This document shows positions 45,223 through 48,907 of a stretch of 48,907 nucleotides of DNA, piece by piece. The translations under genes were made by a program, and so were the position numbers. Below the pieces are notes generated by a model. That model saw only the letters and a program-made list of their open reading frames with translations. It was not told where the DNA came from and did no database searches. Numbering within the stretch: the stretch's first letter is position 1; every line of letters starts with the position of its first letter. Source of the DNA: Hypsibius dujardini (taxonomy: Eukaryota > Tardigrada > Eutardigrada > Parachela > Hypsibiidae); the NCBI GenBank assembly GCA_001579985.1, contig LRSR01004005.1, forward strand, positions 1-48,907, written 5' to 3'.

Positions 45223-46221
45223 TTCAGGAGCAGCAACGGTTCCATTACAATATCTATACCTCAACTAACGAATCATCTGGTGTGCATGTGCACGCGTGGC
45301 CTTCACCAGCGCGCGCACAATCTGCTCTCAGAATTGGGAATCTTCATTCTAATACAATTGCTTGCCGTTTTCTGCGTCGTCTAATCATCTCGATGCATGC
45401 CTTGGCGCTCTGCAGTTGGTGTTTCTTTCAGCTCGTACGTATGTTCTAGCTCTTCCATGGTGTGCGCTCTCTGCAGAAGTCATGTAGTATGACAGCATGG
45501 ACTACATAGTATATATCGAATGTGACAGTAATATTTGGTCGAGCAGCCAAATTTAGATTCAATCATGGTGCGGCTAATTCAAATCAAGACTTAGCTCTGT
45601 GCATTTGTCGTCTTCAGTATAGGGCTACGTATAGTGCGTAGTTGCTCAGCCTTATGTTCCATAACCCTCGTACTAGTCAATACCATACAATCAACGACAA
45701 GGCTGAGTACACTAGAGGGTCCGGGGTATGGGCAAAAGAGGCGGAGCAGGGGGTGATCAGGTGGTTGATTGTTCGATTGTTTGAAACCACTCCCTGCCCC
45801 GCCTCTTTTGCCCATTCTCCGGACCGTCCAGTATACTTAATCTTGTCGTTGATTGTATTCCTAAAATACTTTGTACGATCAAAGTCTGATCAACTCGAGG
45901 TGTCAATAAGTGTCTCAAGTAAAGACAATCTGGAGAATTTACTTTAATCCACATTCGAAACCCATAATCAACAGGGCATACATTTGGACAGTTCACACCA
46001 AAAAACAAATACTGCAAAACATGGTCCCGGACAAGACCGTTAAAACCACTCCCACTTGAGCGGATATGAAATGCACACACTGAAACTAAAACAACACTTG
46101 AAACGTCAAAAATCACGAGCAGTGCCCCTTCAATCAACGAGAACGACAGAAAATTAGGAAAGTCACAAAAGTGTTAGACAAACGGGAGAAAAACCCATTT
46201 CGCCACGGCCAAGATGTGGAT
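45223..46221. other. Interval between convergent SDR-B and SDR-C
   Basis: It contains the 3' regions of both reductases and one family 2 TIR element (45685-45858). No further gene is supportable. Confidence 0.6.
45685..45858. mobile_element. 174-bp TIR element, family 2, copy 2
   Basis: Starts ATACAATCAACGACAAGG and ends with the complement. It shares the core GATTGTTCGATTGTTTGAAA with copy 1 at 42141-42295. An internal inverted repeat around GGGCAAAAGAGGCGGAGCAG extends the stem, so the whole element could fold into a hairpin. Confidence 0.85.
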
Positions 46222-48213
46222 TTAATGTCCTTTGATTTCAATGACGCCCTGACACCCTCGCACAGTTGCCTGGGGGAAATGAAAAGCGCCATGAACACTG
46301 ACCGGTGAGATGACGCCTTCTCGTGGGAGGAGTCTTACCGCTATGGCATGCTTCCAGTAGCCGTGCGTTCGCGACCGCAGACCCAACTGGGCCAACGAGT
46401 TGGAAACGACCGCGGATGCCGGACTGCCGTGCTTCTGCATCTTTTCGGGTAGCAGTTTCGTGGTCGTGGCCCCCGGAATGAGGCTCTGCAATTACAGCTG
46501 ACTTGAGAGCGAGCCAGCGAGCCCGTACCTACGTCAAAAGGAGGGATTTCTATAGTACCTGCACAAATATTCCGGAGTCTTTATACTCCTTGTGGAGGGC
46601 GCGGGAGAAGGAATCGGTAAAGGCTTTGGTCGCGCTGTAGATGGCGAATCCGCCGACTGGCGCGACTCCGCCCAGGATTCCGCTGACGTTTATGACGTAT
46701 CTGGAGTGGCCGGACTTGCGATTTTGCATCAGTGGAAGCACCGCACGTGTCATCTATATAGAATGCAGGAAGAATCATGCTTTCTGTAAGGAAGACGGCT
46801 GCGAACAAACAGATAATACCGTGCGGTAGGCTTACCATAATCAAGGAGCGACAGTTTAGATTGACCAAATTAGCAGCTTCCTGCAACGGTAGAACAACTG
46901 CCACGTCTGTGCGAATGATGTGGACGTAAAACAATTTCGGGGATAAGTGTTACCTCGTCGGTGGCCGGATTCTCCAGAGTCTTCCCCGGGCCAGTCATCC
47001 TACCAGCGCAGTTCACTGCAAAGCAACCAATTTTGCTTCAAACGAGATTTGGAATTTAAATAATATTACAAATCAGCACGTGCCCAAAGTCTGACTATAA
47101 ATTTAAAAAAAACTTTAAAATAAAAACGCTGCTTTCCGGAATTTTAATTAAAAATCAACCTTTTCCCATGCGTCTGATTGTAAATTGAATTAAAAATACA
47201 AACCCAGCAAGGCAATGTCCAGATCCTTCAGCTCATCCTGCATCTGCGGCACATTGTGGGGCCCCATTTTTGCCAAATCGATGGCGATGATTTTGGTCTG
47301 CACATTAAATCGTGCGGCTGCGGATGAAACGAACGGCGAGTCAGTATATTAACATTTTTATTACTATTTACCAGCCATTTCTGGTGTGTAGTAAAAAAAA
47401 ACACAGCAGCGTGGACGTACTGATTTCGCGAGCGACACCCTCGAGCTTCTCGATGGTCCTTGCCACTAGCACAACATTCAATCCCTTCTGCGCGACCTGT
47501 TGGTGAATCAATCAGAACGGTAAAAAACTGAGCATGACGACGAAGAGAGCGCGCCCTGGTAATAAAACGGCAGTGTTCGCGCTCACTTGAAAAGCGAACT
47601 CCTTGCCAATTCCATCGCTTCCTCCTGTTATCACTGAAAATACAAACCGACAATATTTAGTTCATTTGAAAAAGACGATGAAAGCAAGGAGAAAATGTAA
47701 CGGAAAAATCCAAGCAAGTCAAATGGAATCAATCATATTAAAAGTATCAACGTAATTGTAATTACATTACATAAACAATAAAATCAGATTATTAATGCAT
47801 CAATTCGGCTCGAAATCGGACCGCTGAATTTGGCTGCAACTTGGACCACCATCAATCCACCAATCAAGCGAGAGAAAACTACAGTAACCGTCACGTCAAC
47901 GTCGCATCATAACAAACGCATTTACTATAGCCAGTTTCGGTTCCGACGTACCTGCCCAATTGCCGGACTTTTTGAGATCTGCTCCCAGGTGCAATGGTCT
48001 AGCTAAGAAATAGGTGGTCAGTCCCTTTCCGATGTTGTAAATTGCCTTCGATGCGACGTAAGTGAGAGCGATGCCTCCGACCGCTGCGAGAACGGGTTGC
48101 GCCTTCTGCATCGCTGCATTCTCCGCCACAAGCACCTTCCGCAAGGCAAGCGGCAAATAGGTAGCCACGGAGGAGCCGAATCCGTCCACGGAAGTACGAG
48201 CGGGAGAAAGCAT
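46222..48213 (-). CDS. HSD17B12-like short-chain dehydrogenase paralog C (SDR-C)
   Basis: Nine exons: 48213-47952, 47633-47587, 47496-47421, 47317-47204, 47015-46954, 46880-46836, 46753-46559, 46485-46339, 46269-46222. They total 996 nt and 331 aa, exactly the length of SDR-B, with matching exon lengths except that the SDR-B 50+64 nt exons are one 114-nt exon here. The start MLSPARTSVDGFG is almost the same as in SDR-B. SDR motifs are TGGSDGIG, NCAG, VNLNC, NVSGILGG and YSATK. It is presumably an ER-membrane 3-oxoacyl-CoA or hydroxysteroid reductase. The C-terminus EIKGH parallels EIKEH in B. The inverted arrangement with B indicates a recent local duplication. Confidence 0.9.
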
Positions 48214-48907
48214 TTTCTAGCCGCAGCAAAACAAACTCTTATCGAATAATGAAATTGCTTATTGTACTGCCACGATTATAACGGTCGGTTTTACACCCGG
48301 GCAGCGCACTCGGCCTGTGTGTGCTGGCTGAGGGTCAACTCATGGCACAGGCGCGTGTGACGGAGGCGGGGCTTAGCCGACTGTTATAATCGTGGCACTA
48401 CAGTACTTGCATGAAACAATTTTCATTTATTGTGTACATCCAGTCATCCTTGTTGATGCATCCAAAATAAAAGAACTTACATTGCAGTTTATGCAGATTG
48501 TTAATGGACAATCAGGGGCGGGGTGGAATGACTGAGTAGAGGACGGCAAGGTTGGACGACAAGAATTTTTTGAGAGAATTCACTGTTGTGAGAAATGTAG
48601 GCATGTTTTGGCCCGCTTGGCGTGCCATATTTGTGTGGGCCGACCACCAGGACAAACAGTTTCTTGAAGACGTAGCAGCGGTCAATATGTTATTCGACAT
48701 GCTTCTTCTCGCATGATCGATCGAATGACCAAATCTTATATTCTTTGCAAAATTTCATCTATTATATGCATTTTTTCCTTGCCTCACTACTCACTTGCAG
48801 TGTCATTAGAAATAAGAAAAAGCACCGTACTGGGAAAAACATGAAAACACATTCAGAAGACGTGGAATTTAGCATCCCTAGATAGTCGTCTTTGATACAG
48901 CTTCATC
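48214..48907. other. Intergenic, upstream of SDR-C
   Basis: It holds the family 1 TIR element copy 2. A 62-codon minus-strand frame at 48512-48700 has no recognisable domain or splice support. Confidence 0.5.
48262..48404. mobile_element. 143-bp TIR element, family 1, copy 2
   Basis: Same orientation and near-identical interior (CACCCGGGCAGCGCACTCGG) as copy 1 at 40328-40472. The ends are inverted repeats around TGCCACGATTATAAC. It lies only about 50 bp upstream of the SDR-C start codon. Confidence 0.85.

Overview
This is nuclear DNA from an intron-rich animal. Genes have many short GT-AG introns, the products are animal housekeeping, ciliary and cuticle-type proteins, and the non-coding part carries tetra- and hexanucleotide satellites and short terminal-inverted-repeat elements. 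A NompA-like PAN+ZP membrane protein next to a secreted EB-type protein suggests an ecdysozoan (tardigrade or arthropod grade). The species cannot be fixed from sequence alone. All exon models were built by eye from splice sites and reading-phase closure.

Layout. 1.3-3.6 kb (+): secreted EB/cadherin-like protein, 3' end open. 4.1-9.2 kb (-): nine-exon NompA-like protein with five PAN domains, a ZP domain, a furin site and a membrane anchor; intron 6 holds a foldback element. 10.65-14.7 kb (-): kinesin-associated protein KIFAP3. 15.1-16.5 kb (-): IBA57, preceded by a small membrane protein on the same strand only 29 nt away, possibly dicistronic. 17.1-17.6 kb: TA-flanked element inside a minisatellite. 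18.05-19.7 kb (+): DJ-1/PARK7. 20.0-22.45 kb (-): IQCG/DRC9. 24.0-26.7 kb (-): FKBP-TPR immunophilin. 27.1-29.0 kb (+): tRNA-splicing endonuclease subunit TSEN34, with altered active-site residues. 30.4-33.8 kb (+): CCT5. 34.3-36.4 kb (-): HSD17B12-like reductase (SDR-A). 37.2-39.75 kb (-): cytosolic tyrosyl-tRNA synthetase without the EMAPII-like tail. 39.8-43 kb: gene-poor, with small inverted-repeat elements, an inverted copy of a TyrRS exon and an apparent pseudogene. 43.0-45.2 kb (+) and 46.2-48.2 kb (-): two convergent, closely related reductases (SDR-B, SDR-C).

The genes are mostly unrelated neighbours rather than a pathway. Links that can be argued are the two candidate mitochondrial proteins at 15.1-16.5 kb, the two ciliary/flagellar genes (KIFAP3, IQCG), the head-to-head FKBP/TSEN34 pair and the three paralogous reductases. 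The most interesting signals are the TSEN34 active-site changes, an apparent intron gain and catalytic-Ser loss in SDR-B, the possible dicistronic smORF-IBA57 unit, and a tandem array copied from a KIFAP3 exon/intron junction whose copies lack the six donor bases GTGAGT.
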